The notes below the pieces were generated by a model, which was given only the letters and a program-made list of their open reading frames with translations, was not told the origin of the DNA and made no database searches. Below are positions 31,061 to 42,740 of a stretch of 64,000 nt of DNA, piece by piece. The stretch is from Diphasiastrum complanatum (Eukaryota; Streptophyta; Lycopodiopsida; Lycopodiales; Lycopodiaceae), in NCBI GenBank assembly GCA_029204225.1, contig CM055103.1, positions 953,608 to 1,017,607 on the forward strand, written 5' to 3'. A program made the translations under genes and the position numbers. Positions within the stretch are counted from its first letter, which is position 1. Each line of letters opens with the position of its first letter.

Positions 31061-32960
31061 TGTAAAGTAAACTTTTAGTTAAACTTAAAGTTTATTTTAG
31101 GGTTTTTTGAGTTGGGGGGCAAGGTAGGTAGGGAGGAGGGGTGTGTTTGGATACCTGGGTTTTTTGGGTTTTCGTTTTCATTTTTTTTTACAAAGTTCCA
31201 AGGGCTTCTAATAGTCATTATGGACTATAATTTTCAAAATGGTAGTTAATTAATTTTGGAATCGTAATGGCCAAAAAAAATATGTATGAATTAGATTTCG
31301 ATGCATAGAATGGTTTTTTCCGCATATTTGTTGCATAAAATCTAGTTTGCAAAGCTCATTGATATAAATTCTATAAGCATGGTATGGTTCGGTAAAAACT
31401 ACATTTTTTTGGACATTGAATATACTCGTCAATAGAACCTAAAAAATTCAAGAGAGGGGTTTTGGACCATGGTGTGTTGGAATTTCATCTAAGCAATAAA
31501 CAAAAAAAACCAAAGGCAAAATCTATTCAATAATTAGCCATTATGATATACAACTTGGGCTAACAACCGAAAATTTTTCCGCCAATTAAAAGCTTGAAGT
31601 TGTGGATGACTGGATAATGCGTTGGTTGAGCTACTTTAGCTTGCACAACATCCCCGAATAAAAAACCGAATTTCATTGTTTTTGCTTTGGGTAAGGCCTC
31701 CTCATGCTAGAGGATGCAACCCATAGAACTGTGACCGGGCAGAAGTTCTGGACGAATTTCGTAAAGCTTTTTTCAGAATGATGAAATATATATTTGTTTA
31801 ATTAACTACACTGGACAACCGAGAACAAGAATCTTGAATTTTTTTGACCAAGGCATCATTTTTTTGAAAACATGCACGGTCAAACAGCCCAGAAGCCTAA
31901 GATGGAAAGACTCAAATGGAACGAAAAAAATTGTTTTCTTGTTATGGTTGAAGTAGGGGCATACCAACACAGTATTATATAAGGACAAGAACCATTTCTA
32001 AATCTGTCACTCAAGGCATGTTAGGACAAATACTTTTATCCTTTCAGTGATCGTAGACATTATGAAAAGGGATGAAAGAATTTTTGAATTAAAATTGTTT
32101 TAATTCCTGAGAACTTTATACAATTGTAATTATTGACACTTTAATCAGAAAGTGGAAGGCCTTCATGGTGGAAGGCCTTCACGGAGGAAGAACCTGTGGT
32201 ATGGGATGCAGGCGATTTGAAAATGAAGACCTGAAACTAACTGGATCAGTTGACCGTAGTAAGGCCATAAATCTAAGTGATGCCAAATAGTGTCGGGGTC
32301 ATAAAATGGGTGTTTTGTCAGAAATTTGAGATATTGGTCATGACCCCTTTTTTGGATATCTCAAATTTACAAAACCGGAAACCTGGTAAGCTATTTCTTT
32401 GTAAAAGATATATTGGTAAATTTTTTAAAACTTTAATTAGCCCAATTTGTTGTGATTCCTTGGAAGGTAATTTTTTATTACCCTTTGACCTTGGACGATG
32501 TCACATAAATGGTTAATGACGTTTTTTTCTAAATTGTTTTTCTTGCTTAAATCTTCAAGAACTCCTTTTCTGATTTACGGGTCAATTCTCAAGGTCGGTA
32601 ACAAAGAAGATCTTTGGTTTAGTCACTATGTTGGAACATTATTGGTATTTACTTACAGTGATGCAACACCTCTATTTTGACTTACAAAGATTTTCTCGGG
32701 TCTCTTCTTTGAAACTTCTCCTAGGGCAAATCTCGAATGATATGCGCTAGGAGGAATATATTATATAGATGACGAACCCGTTTCAAGAGTCAGAAACGAT
32801 AAACTATTTTGATATTACAGAAATCTTTTAAAGATTATAGTAGATATTAGGCCCTCACCAAAATGTAGATTCTAGCTCGCCCTCTCAATACTAGTTTTTA
32901 GGACCAAACCTTGCCTAAAATGGATTTGCTTTTGATCAATGGCTTATGCTCTTGTACTTG
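31061..32960. other. No recognised gene or element
   Basis: This is about 1.9 kb of AT-rich sequence with only short ORFs and no domain motifs. A short duplication, GTGGAAGGCCTTCA..GG, occurs at 32151-32186. Confidence 0.4.
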
Positions 32961-33640
32961 GCTCTAATACCATGTGAAAGTACTATACTTTAGGACCATA
33001 AATGGATCTACAAAATATCCACAAGAGTGATTGGATGCTTGCTTAACAATCTATCAAAAAACTAGAGACAAAAAAGTTGATCTAGATTGGCAAGAACAAT
33101 CAATAGCATCCATGAATCACCAAATCTGACGTCACACATGTGTACTACAAGCTGTAGTATGCCTGCAAGCTAAGAAACAAGTAGTTAATGAGACTGTGAC
33201 ATTATTGTATCTTGGCATCCATATCTTTAAACATAAATATATGATGCATATAAGAATAAATTGAAGAAGTTAAGAGTAACAATTAACATTAATGATTAAA
33301 GAAAATATAAGATTAGCTATAAACGATTAATTAAACCATTGTCCACAAATTTTGAAAATTGAAAGAAAATTAAAGGAGCGATTATATTCACATAACTTAA
33401 CAAAAATCTTGAACATAGGAACTTCATTAGACAAAAATTGACATTCGACTAGGAAGTTAGACAACTCGTCTGTAAAAAAATCCACAACCGCGATAGTTTT
33501 TGGCCTAAGTCTACGATGTTTTCCAAGGCCTACAATTGTATTTTCACAAATGTATTCAACCACTGAATCCCCTACGCTTTCTACAGTCTCCTCATCTTCT
33601 TCATATTCGTTGTCTTCATCTTCATCTTCTTAATAATTAT
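32961..33640 (-). repeat. PBS and LTR start of a minus-strand element
   Basis: The minus strand of 32972-32961 reads TGGTATTAGAGC, one mismatch from the tRNA-Met site. It adjoins an LTR-like start TGTGAAAGTACTATAC at 32973. The LTR end is not defined, and the right coordinate only marks where a TTC-rich stretch (33590-33630) ends. Confidence 0.4.
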
Positions 33641-33994
33641 AAAACATAAACAATAGCAAAGCATGAAAGCATTAGCACATGAAGATGCTTGGATCTCTAA
33701 AATGGTAGAGTTTCCTGCACTCTATTAGCATGTGAATTGAAGTACAAGAGGTGCCTTTTTATCTTTGGGGAGGCCCTTGCCCCTTGGTTTCTAATGGCTA
33801 CTTCAAGAAGGTAGGATTGAGATCCTAGCCCTTCAAAAGAAACACATTCTAATATGTGGTGCACAAAGAAGCAAACCCCACCTACCACCATTTTGACTTT
33901 AGACGAATTAACAAAACTTGGCAAACTTAGCTAACTTAAACTTTGCCCTTTTTAACATTATTTTAATTATATGGCCCAAAGTCTAACTTATTTA
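33641..33994. other. No recognised feature
   Basis: This non-coding stretch has one short minus-strand ORF that I do not recognise. Confidence 0.35.
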
Positions 33995-35100
33995 GAATAC
34001 ATTATTTTACAAGTGCTCATTGGGCTATGGGCTTATGCTCGAAGGATGCCACGGCCTTCACAACTTATTTTTTACTTCTGGCTTGTTTTATTCATGTGCA
34101 TGGAATACCCACAACATGGCCTCCGACCTGAAGTAGTGTCGGTCCCTCCGCACTATGGTGTTTAGTACGGGCCTCGGGTTTCACGACGATGCTTTATTAA
34201 GTGGCTAGTAACGTCGTCCATATATTTGATGTGCACACACCAAGCTATGCTGATCTTTGGCTGGAAAAAAGAACTTATGGATACCCTTGAGCCAAAACTG
34301 GGCTATCTTGGTCTGAAATTTATGGGTCCATGGGTGGCCTAACATCACCACTCTATAATACACTCGGGCCACTAGAAGTTGGTCATCCATTTTCATTGAC
34401 ATCAGGGCCGTATTCAGATCAAAAAATGGGGGTGGCACGAAGTTATCCCATGGAGTACTAACCCACAACAAAAATTCCAAGTCATGGGTAAATTCAGCTG
34501 TCACGCGGACTGTTGGATCGGGGCATGTGAGATATCTATTTGAAAATTGGACTACAGCCCTTTTGGCATCCACGTCCGTTCCCCACCCATGCTTAGAGGA
34601 GATCTTTGTTCAGTTGAGCGTGCAAATGGTGACATGGTCAAGAGGGGTTCCACATTCCTCCCATTTGCGTCATCGTGGAATGGGGACGAAATGTGTGTTT
34701 ACTCGCAGCTACCGCGGACTGGTCATGTAAGCCCTGATGGTTGACGTATCCTTCTCGAACATGCGTTGTCACCATGCAGGCTATGGACCCAATGCTAGAA
34801 TGCATGTAATTTCGTTTCTTTGGATATCCTTGGCAAAAAATAATATCTCCCAGCTGCTACATAAAAAAATTTGGAATGCACGGCTGGCGGAAATCGATCG
34901 AGAGCCCTGGGAAGTTGACGCTTGTTGTTCCTCCCCTGTTCTTCGTGGACTCTTCCTTCCATCTTGAGTGGCATTTAGGCTTTGTTCTTGAGTGCTAGGC
35001 CCCGTTGTGTATGATCCTTGATCGTGGCTGGAACTTGCTTGTGCAACTTCTAATATGGTTGGAATTACCACTGGGGCTAGTTGTGGATGTTGTGCCATAT
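33995..35100 (-). pseudogene. Unidentified coding remnant with a second copy at 56.6 kb
   Basis: 34205-34573 encodes 122 residues (FSNRYLTCPDPTVRVTAEF, then MKMDDQLLVARVYYRVVMLG, IAQFWLKGIHKFFFPAKDQH). The copy at 56618-56866 on the plus strand encodes a clearly similar sequence (MKMEDQLLVARVYYRVAMLG, FPAKDQHR), and homology continues through the downstream non-coding sequence to 33995 and 57035. 34781-35098 is a serine- and glutamine-rich block (QASTSQGSRSISASRAF) that seems to lead into the same gene in another frame. I do not recognise the family. It could be a gag-like or accessory gene of a transposable element, or a repeated host gene fragment. Confidence 0.5.
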
Positions 35101-36330
35101 GATGTTGACAGGCCTTGAGGGCGGTCTTTGCTTACGTGAGTTCTTGAAGTGTGCTGCGACGATAATTGTTGAAACTATCTTGGTGGCCATCCAACGTTTG
35201 GCGGTATAAATCCACATACTGCGTTAGAAAGTCCATCTCGTGTTGGCTGAGAGGACGGTTGGTGGGGATGGGCTAGGCTAACCAAACACTTTGTTGTTGT
35301 TGTAGGGTGCAAATCTCCGCTCCCAAACATTGATTTTTTGTTTGAACCACCAATAACTGGGCCCCTGGAGCATGGCTAGCTGCTACTGTGCTTGTTGTTG
35401 AACTTCATGGACCTTTATAGAGGCATACATAGCTGATTTGAAGAGGTCCTTGATAAATCTTTGAAGGCTTTTCTCGTAACGTTTCAGCTTTAGGACCTGG
35501 TCCTTTTCTGTCCGCTCAGGCTTGGATTGCCACCTTCAGGTCTTGTTGGAGCTGTGTGAGCTCCGCTCACAACCTAGTATTGTTGGTTTCCAATTCCACT
35601 ACGTGGTTGTACAAAGTTGATTTGGTTGCTACCAAATCTTGGAGTAAGGTTCCCAAATTCTGGTAGGCCATCATGACGTCTGTTGGCCCAGCCGGTGTGG
35701 TGCTGCTTGCTGGGCCTTGTTGTAGTATTGCCCCGAGTAGTGCACTATTGTCGTCGTCATCTTCTATCAGAAGCTCCTGCACAGCTATGTCATCAGGTGC
35801 AGTGGGATCAGCACGCTGAGGGTACATTTGTACTCTATTTGCATGAATGCGTCATCCTCCAACAGTTTGTCGTCATTCAGAGTTAATGGATTAATGGTGG
35901 GAGTGAGTGGAGTGGTAGAAGTGTGCATAGAGAGTGGAATGGACTATTTGAATGTAGCAACGGGTGGAAGAGTGGGGAACTGAAGGGTGGTGTCAAAGAT
36001 GGAAGGACATAAGGGAGGTAAGAGGTGGAAGATGTTTAACCAAGAGCAGGTGATGGGTGACAGTTGGGAATCTTGGGGGTTAATGATGAGGGGTGGAGTG
36101 GAAATGGAAGAATCACGAGATGTAAGAAGAATGGATGAGGCGATGGTGATGGAGAGTGGAGGTGAAGTGAGAACGGTTGTGGACGGAGGAGGAATGGGAG
36201 CGATAGAAGTATAAGGGGTTGTAGCAGTGGGTGGAGGAACGAAAGTAGAAGAAGTTGTTGTAGGATGGGGTGGTGCGGTACGTTGGCAAGTGGAAGGAGG
36301 GCTAGCGAAGGAAACAACGACGTCGTGCAT
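35101..36330 (-). pseudogene. Upstream part of the unidentified minus-strand coding remnant
   Basis: 35567-35827 encodes an acidic then coiled-coil-prone block (LLIEDDDDNSALLGAILQQG, YQNLGTLLQDLVATKSTLYN). 35944-36330 is proline-, serine- and threonine-rich (TTTSSTFVPPPTATTPYTSI). Frames between them keep glutamine- and leucine-rich character through several stops, so one decayed reading unit may run from 36330 to 34205. No catalytic motif is visible and the family is not recognised. Confidence 0.4.
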
Positions 36331-36359
36331 GCATTTGCTGGCGGGTCAGCTAGTCGGAA

Positions 36360-37170
36360 GGGTAGGGGGTCTAAGGATGGTGGATGAAGATGATGATGAA
36401 CCTAACGATCAGTCCCGGTGGTTCAATTCCATGACCAATCGCGCCAAGAATTTAGTGGCTGAATTATATGAATTTGATCGATATAAGAACATCATGGACC
36501 TGATCGAAGCAGAGCGAAATTTCAAGACTCTCTCAAGGAGTCTTATGAGAAAATTGATTTGCTCAAATCAGACAACATCAAGTTGATCGACCAAAATTGT
36601 TTACTCGAAACACAGCTCCATTTCGCAACCAAGGAAGCTGATTCTTTGAGGGAAATCAATGAGGCGATTGAGGCCAAGTCTGTTAATTATCAAACTACTA
36701 TCATATCTTTAAAACAACAAATACTGGATGCCAATAAGCACAATGTCGCTCTCCAAAAGCATTTGCAGGATATCCAAGCGACACAAATAAAGGCAGAAAC
36801 TATGCTTGCTCTGTGCAGCAATGCCAGTTCTATCATGATAGATCTCTTGAAACTACACTAGCTCCAAGGCCAAATGCTAAATAATTTTTGAGTCGAGTTC
36901 CTGCAGCCGCTCAAAGATGCGAAGGCTCTAGTCGAAGAAGAGTTGACGGAGTTGAAGGAGCTGTCTATTTATGCCACCCAGACATGCAGCAGGCCGGACT
37001 CTCATGACAAATACTTATAGGCCCTGCTAAGAATTGATGATCTGACACAACAACTTAACTCTGTTCCTGTCTGACCATCTAGAATACTTGGAGGCAGTAG
37101 CGAAGGTCGACAAGCTTGAACAAGAGTTGTCTGATCTCAAGCAGCAGCTGGAAGATCACAAGTTAGTTGC
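36360..37170 (+). pseudogene. Coiled-coil coding remnant, divergent from the previous unit
   Basis: 36374-36515 reads VDEDDDEPNDQSRWFNSMTN and AELYEFDRYKNIMDLIEAER. After a frame change at about 36515 the block 36559-36861 continues LKSDNIKLIDQNCLLETQLH, KEADSLREINEAIEA and so on, a heptad-like coiled coil. After a TAG, LKDAKALVEEELTELKELS continues the theme. It lies head to head with the minus-strand remnant. I do not recognise it; coiled-coil proteins of this style occur in retroelement accessory ORFs and host proteins alike. Confidence 0.4.
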
Positions 37171-38025
37171 TGAGTTATAAACTCAAGATATGGCAACAAT
37201 AGCTACTCAGACGAAGCGACCACATTGAAACCAGTCGAAGGCGCAGTAGGCACTGCCTTCAACGATTGGAAGACATCATGGAAAAAGGACGACTTTCTCT
37301 GGTTATGGACTTAGTTATCTATCGAGCAGAAAGGATGTCTCTGCTGGGGCATAATTCAAGGCAAATTCAAAGTCGCACCTTTTGGATCAATAGAGTTGTA
37401 TATAGGATGTTCTGTTATGTATGCGTTAGAGTACATTTGTATTAAAGAATACCAGTTTTTGGGTAATGAGGACAATAGGTGACAATTTTGGAAGCAAAAG
37501 TTGCAGTTCCAGCTGTACAAACCAAAAGATATTGTGGATATGGGCGCTTTTGATGATGCAGGTCTACTCATCAATGTAAATATGGCATATCCAGAACTTT
37601 TTAGTCTTTATGTCGTTTGGGAGCAAAATTTTGTTGATTATTTTGTGGAGATTCGACACAATTTCCAAGACTGAAGGAATTCTCTTCGGTACAAAAACTT
37701 CTATACATATTTGTTTAAGCAGTTTGGAACATTTGCCATGAAGACTTTGTTTTTTGTCCATAATCTTTATGTTAAAAGTTCTTTCATAAGATTTTTAGCT
37801 CGCCTCTGTACAGAATCACCCTATCAAGAGATTCAGATGAAGATGTAAAGTTAACTCAAGAGTTGTTCAATGGAACATTGCTCCCAATTAACCTTGAAGA
37901 ATTCGGCAACCTACCAGTTGGCCGTTATACACAATCAAAGGAAACATTGATGTTGTATGAGGCTCAACAAAATTTGGAGTTAGCCCAAAGACTTCATGAA
38001 GAATTGATTCCATCATGAATATTCA
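37171..38025 (+). pseudogene. Short plus-strand coding relics
   Basis: Two stretches keep open frames of some length. The first, at about 37385-37600, reads SIELYIGCSVMYALEYICIK and later MGAFDDAGLLINVNMAYPEL. The second, at 37840-38020, reads LTQELFNGTLLPINLEEFGN and LMLYEAQQNLELAQRLHEEL before a TGA. They may be the end of the coiled-coil remnant. No family is recognised. Confidence 0.3.
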
Positions 38026-38321
38026 TTCTTGCCTATGTAATGGTGATGTTTCTATGTGATGCTGAATCCTGATCTTTGAAGTTTTGAAGATGTTTTGAAG
38101 TTTGATTCATGTTCTCATCGATAATTCAAAGATCAACTCAAAATCAACCTATTTAATTCAAGAAGTAGCAATTCATATATTCTCTACAGTAGAAGGAATA
38201 CCTAAAGGAATGAACATATGAAGAAATATCTTTTTACTTCCACGAATATATGAAGAACAGAATGACTCACGAATGATCCTTGAAATCAAGATTATATGTT
38301 CACGAGGACGTTTCACATTTC

Positions 38322-38858
38322 TGAGATGACAGTCCATGTATGAGGAATTGAGTCTTTGATTTGTGTTCTTGCTTGTAACTGACAATATAAGTTTCTAACG
38401 TACTCTAAAACTATTCGTCCTCTTTAACCATAACCTTGGACTTAAGTTGTTGAGGACTTCTGTCTAGATCCAAATAGTTCGCAAACACGATTAAGTAATT
38501 TTCTGCACAAACATGAATACATCGAACATTTCTCGACTCACTGTTGACACCTTAATCTATCGAAGTATAGTATTGTTGTACTACTCTGATAACATCTCAC
38601 ATGTAGAATGCAATTCATTCGATTTGATAGAGATAAGATTGTTGTTCTGGAATTATTAACACTACACACCCCCAACACAAGTAATACTGGTTACTTTTTA
38701 ATGTCTGTTGACAACCAGAATAACTCACGAATCCACTTCACTCAAAATAAATCATAATTGTACCAAATACATAACTTTCAAATGCTATCCTCTGAGGGTT
38801 TGACATTATTTACTCCAAAATCTATATTAATCTTGTCGGTATAGTATGACATCCTTCA
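38322..38858 (+). repeat. Second copy of the 28565-29055 repeat
   Basis: It shares the same order of motifs as the copy 10 kb upstream and ends TATAGTATGACA. Family A pol begins directly after it, so the repeat border marks a breakpoint. Confidence 0.7.
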
Positions 38859-39842
38859 AGGCCAAGAGCATTTGGTATGTAAATTGCATAAGGCATTATA
38901 TGGCCTCAGGCAAACTCCCAGGGCCTTGTATGAAAGAATCGATCACTTCTTGTTGCAACACAATTTTACTTTTTGCTCCATAGACTCAAATGTATCTCTC
39001 AAGCATAACGGGTCAAGCTATGTTATAATAGCACTATATATTGATGATTCCTCAATTATCAGCAATTCAAATTAGTTATTGTATGAAACAAAATCCTTGC
39101 TTTCATCAGAATTTGAAATGATTAATGTAGACCCAAATCAATACCTACTCGGTATGGAGATCAATAGAGATCGCACAAGTAGAAGGGTTACTATAAGCCA
39201 TAATAATGTATTCTATGATCTACACATGACCTGATCTAGCATATACGGTAAGCACATTGTCTCAATACATGTAATGAAATTGGAAGGCTCATTCGTTACA
39301 GCATTGGAAGGCTCTACAAAGAGTATTGAATACCTCCAAGTCATGAAGCACTATGCTTTAAGCTATAACGATTACTCAAAAGCTACACTTTTTCTAGTCA
39401 CATATTCTGATTCAGATTGGGCAGGAGACACAGATATCAAAAAGTCCACATCGGGCTATATTTATTTCCTTGCAAGAGGACCTATTTTATGGAACAACAA
39501 AAAGCATAAATGCATTTCGTTGTCCTCCACAAAATTTGAATACGTTGCAGCCACACCAGTAGTGAAGGAGATAATTTGGCTAAGAAGGTAACTACAGGAT
39601 CTGCAATTTTCACAAATCGGTCCAACAATTCTTGACTACGATAATCAGATCTGCATAGCTCTATCTCTGAACCCACATACTCATACTAGAACTAAACCCA
39701 GAGAAGTTCAATTTAATTTTCTTAGAAAGAAAGTTCAGAATAACGATGCTATAGTAAGTTACAATCATACACACATTATGTTGGTTGATATTTTGACAAA
39801 GTCATTGTAATTCAGATTCGTAATAGTAAGCTTAAGGGGGAG
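38859..39842 (+). pseudogene. Copia RT-RNase H remnant (family A)
   Basis: It starts inside RT (HLVCKLHKALYGLRQTPRA) and passes the catalytic region as LYIDDSSIISNSN, where the usual YVDD is YIDD and a TAG follows. After a decayed linker, 39274-39591 gives RNase H (TYSDSDWAGDTDIKKSTSGY, SLSSTKFEYVAATPVVKEII). It ends with the PPT AAGGGGGAG just before the LTR at 39843. The first 680 bp of the window are a parallel copy. Its left edge joins the unrelated repeat at 38858, so the 5' half of the element is missing. Confidence 0.87.
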
Positions 39843-40290
39843 TGTTGGAGTTTAATGTTTTCCCTACTCATCCTAACTGCCCTCCTTCCTTCTTTGAAAA
39901 TCACTCTCTTGAAGAAGTCTCCAGAAGGGAAAATTGTTTGCATTTTGCCTCGCAAACTTCAATAGGCGAAAAACCCAGCAAGCTCGACAAATTCTTTTGC
40001 TTCACTTTCGGGCCATTCTGAATAAAAAAGGATTTTGCAATAAATGCGATAAAATGTCCACTAGGGATTTTGGGCAATTTCAGACACTTCCAAAAATGCG
40101 ACATTTTACCCGAAAAATGCAAAAAATATGACACTCTGCAGATTTACAAAGGATTCCAAGTACAGACTGTCTACATCTTCACGCTCCAATAATAACTCAT
40201 CTAATTAATCAGTTGAACAATTGTTAACGATCTTGTAATTGTAAGGTTAGAATAACACAAGATCATCCAGATGCTATATAAGTAAATGAG
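39843..40290 (+). repeat. 3' LTR of family A
   Basis: It begins TGTTGGAGTTTAATG after the PPT and parallels 692-1135. Homology with the first copy runs to about 40255, after which this copy continues into the repeat shared with 57335-59180. Confidence 0.65.
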
Positions 40291-40406
40291 CGCTGGAGAT
40301 GGACATGATGATGCATGAAGATACTCGAACAGATATCTTACGACCAAAACATGTCTTCACAGTATCTGACTCCATTAGAGGAGTTCGAAATCCAAAAATG
40401 ACCCTT

Positions 40407-40933
40407 GACTAAAAGCATGGTTTGGTGGTACAACATGGACTTTCAAGGAGACTACCTTTTCTGGTTAGAAATGCACTTTTGGATTATTATACACTATTTT
40501 CAACTAATACATTTGACAAGAAAAAAAATTTAATTGTACCTCAAAAGTATGTCATCTAACATATCTTTGGAAAGCGCTCGTCAAGCGCTTTCTAATGCAC
40601 CAAACTTCGCTGAAATTTGACTTACCACTAGAATGTTATGTCATTTTTAATGTGGACTCAAAAAATTATGATTAATAAAATCCCCATAATTTTGACTTGC
40701 TATAACCTTTTAACCATAGCTCAAAAGTATGTCATCTAACGTATCATTGGAAGGTGCTTTCTTATGCACCAAACTCCGCTGAAATTGGACTTACCACAAA
40801 AAAGTTATGTCATTTTTAATGTGGACTCAAAACAATCATGAGTAATAAAATCCCCAAAAACTAAAATGTACTACCAAAAGGTAGAATGGAAAAATGGGTT
40901 CTTTTTTTGTACCATCAAACCATGCTTTTAGCC
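40407..40933. mobile_element. Foldback/MITE-like element
   Basis: Terminal inverted repeats run GACTAAAAGCATGGTTTGGT at the left and its near complement ending CATGCTTTTAGCC at the right. They are flanked by CCTT on both sides (40403-40406 and 40934-40937). Inside are two direct copies of a roughly 150-185-bp unit (CTCAAAAGTATGTCATCTAAC ... GTGGACTCAAAA), and an inverted relative of that unit lies just outside at 41020-41110. The inverted copy at 58426-58951 has GGCTAAAAGC ends and AAGG flanks. No transposase was seen and the superfamily is uncertain. Confidence 0.6.
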
Positions 40934-41409
40934 CCTTTGTAAAGATTCTTTTTATAATTTTTCTCAAATTTTTTTTACACATGGACCAATCAAAACACTC
41001 AAATTTGAAATCTACGTAATGTAAGTTTTTGAGTCCATATTTTGAATCCACACTAAAAATGGCATAACTTTTTAGTGGCGAGTCCGATTTCATTGAAAAG
41101 CACTTGACAAGGGCTTTCCAATGATTTTGTGTAGTCCTAATTAGAAAGCCTACAAACAATACAACAATGGCTTTATTTAACATAAAAAGATTTGAGCTGC
41201 TCACAATGGTATCCATCACAGTGCATACAAAAAGTTTATTCTCAATTGTATTAAATTAGACTACTAAAAAGTCTAATTTAGAGAAAAGTTTGAATAACAC
41301 TACTTTGTAGTTGAGATGCCGAGGATGAGCCCTACTATAAACAAGTGGGAGAGGAGAAGCATTTAAGAAGATGGCAAGTTTGATAGCTAGTGTCCAGAGA
41401 ATGAGCCCA

Positions 41410-41412
41410 TGT

Positions 41413-41461
<49 letters not shown>
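41410..41461. repeat. (GT)n(GA)n microsatellite
   Basis: The matching place at 57844-57942 has the complementary (CT)n(CA)n, and the copy at 45505-45531 has (CA)n only. Confidence 0.95.
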
Positions 41462-41462
<1 letters not shown>

Positions 41463-41923
41463 CATAAGCTACATGGATTGTATTTGTATTGGATATAGCT
41501 AAGTGCTCATTGTTTGCTTACTAGAGGTTATCGAGATCAAAACCTTCAAATTTGGTTTTCTAGAACAAAATCTTCAAATTGAATATGACCATTAATAAAT
41601 CTACGATAACTTAGCTTATCCATGAAGTTGTGCATCTAGATGCATGTCAACGATCACTTATAGTTTTCCTTGATTTGGACCTCACGTATCACAACATTCA
41701 CTAACAATTAAGGATGTAGAACTCTAATCAATAGTCAATCTAGATCATTCTCCTCTAAATAACAAGATTAGGAGACAAAACACAGTAATTTGTTCTCTTG
41801 CATGTGATCCTGATCATCTTTCCCATGCATCATTAAGAAAAGAAAAAAATTAGCGCAATTTAGAAAGATTAAGGATTATCCTTTCAAGCACAAGTATTAA
41901 GAATTTTCTTAATAAATAGCCCA

Positions 41924-42184
41924 TTATCTTAGTAATGTTTCTTGGATGTTTGGTAAAAAGAATGCATAAATGGCCCCCCTCTTGATGCTGCTCCATCTTC
42001 TTCCTCGCTTTGTTGTGTGCTTGAGGATGTGACAATCTTTGATGTTGTGATTTGACCTTTTGACATATCTACTAAAGAGGGGTCTTGGATGATTGTTGTT
42101 GTCTGTGTTGTTGTTGTTTTTGTTGCGTGAATCTGGCTGCTCCACCTTTGTCTTCTTGTCCTTGAAATTCTTCTTCTGGGCCAC
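41924..42184 (-). pseudogene. Copia gag nucleocapsid remnant (family A, inverted copy)
   Basis: The 86-residue frame reads KKNFKDKKTKVEQPDSRNKN, then HPRPLFSRYVKRSNHNIKDC. The zinc knuckle has lost both leading cysteines (serine and valine). The frame then shifts (KRGRRWSSIK). It corresponds to 3400-3600 on the plus strand and joins the RT linker at 42185 at the same codons as that copy. Confidence 0.75.
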
Positions 42185-42740
42185 TCCTATTTAATCATAG
42201 CAGCTTTCCATTCGTCTGCACCTGGCATTGATAGTGCTTCTACAACAGTGGCAGGTTCATCATGACTAATGAACGCCTAAGGGATGAAACAATCAGGTTG
42301 TTGTCATTGTCGTATAGATCTTTGAACTACAGGTGCTTGTGTCTCCGAGGTGAATGATTGGGATAACTTCAGCTCGTGGTTGAATAGTCGTGGGTCTTGG
42401 CCTATCGATGGTAAATGGAGTTGTTGGAACAATTTCCTATTTCTGCTTCAAATCATGAAACTTGACTTCAAGGAAGACAACGTCGCGGCTGCTGATAGAG
42501 ATTTGACCTGTTTCAATATCATAAATGTGATATGCCTTATGCGATGTTGAGAGTAGACACTCTGCCTCTGGAATTATTGATAAAATACTCTCAAACGCAA
42601 TGGTAGAGCACTGTGTAATGTTTACCCTATCAGCAGGTGCAATGGTCTCTCTGCTCAACGATGAAAGGCATAAATTTCTCACAAGAACCTCCTCTGTCTG
42701 CAATGGATGGGCAAAAGAGTGGTACTCATTCATTCATTGT
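42185..42740 (-). pseudogene. Copia integrase-RT linker remnant (inverted copy)
   Basis: The minus frame 42437-42733 reads HKAYHIYDIETGQISISSRD and VVFLEVKFHDLK, the same as 3043-3150, preceded by a 60-residue stretch (EYHSFAHPLQTEEVLV) also present at 2860-3030. The remainder to 42185 is the RT linker. No complete domain is present. Confidence 0.7.

Larger units (their letters stand above)
40140..41985 (+). repeat. Inverted repeat arm paired with 57335-59180
   Basis: The sequence from the LTR end through a foldback element, a (GT)n(GA)n tract and the stretch ending near ATGCATAAATGGCC is present inverted at 57335-59180. It contains no supported gene; the 40836-41219 minus ORF is an open frame across the foldback repeats. 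Confidence 0.8.

Noticed and set aside
35944-36330. Considered as a cell-wall proline-rich protein
   Set aside because: It has proline/serine/threonine richness only, with no signal peptide and no regular repeat, and it fits the adjacent decayed minus-strand unit better.
40836-41219. 127-residue minus ORF near the foldback element
   Set aside because: It crosses inverted repeat units and a TIR. The similar ORF at 58215-58523 reads the same repeat, and no domain is visible.
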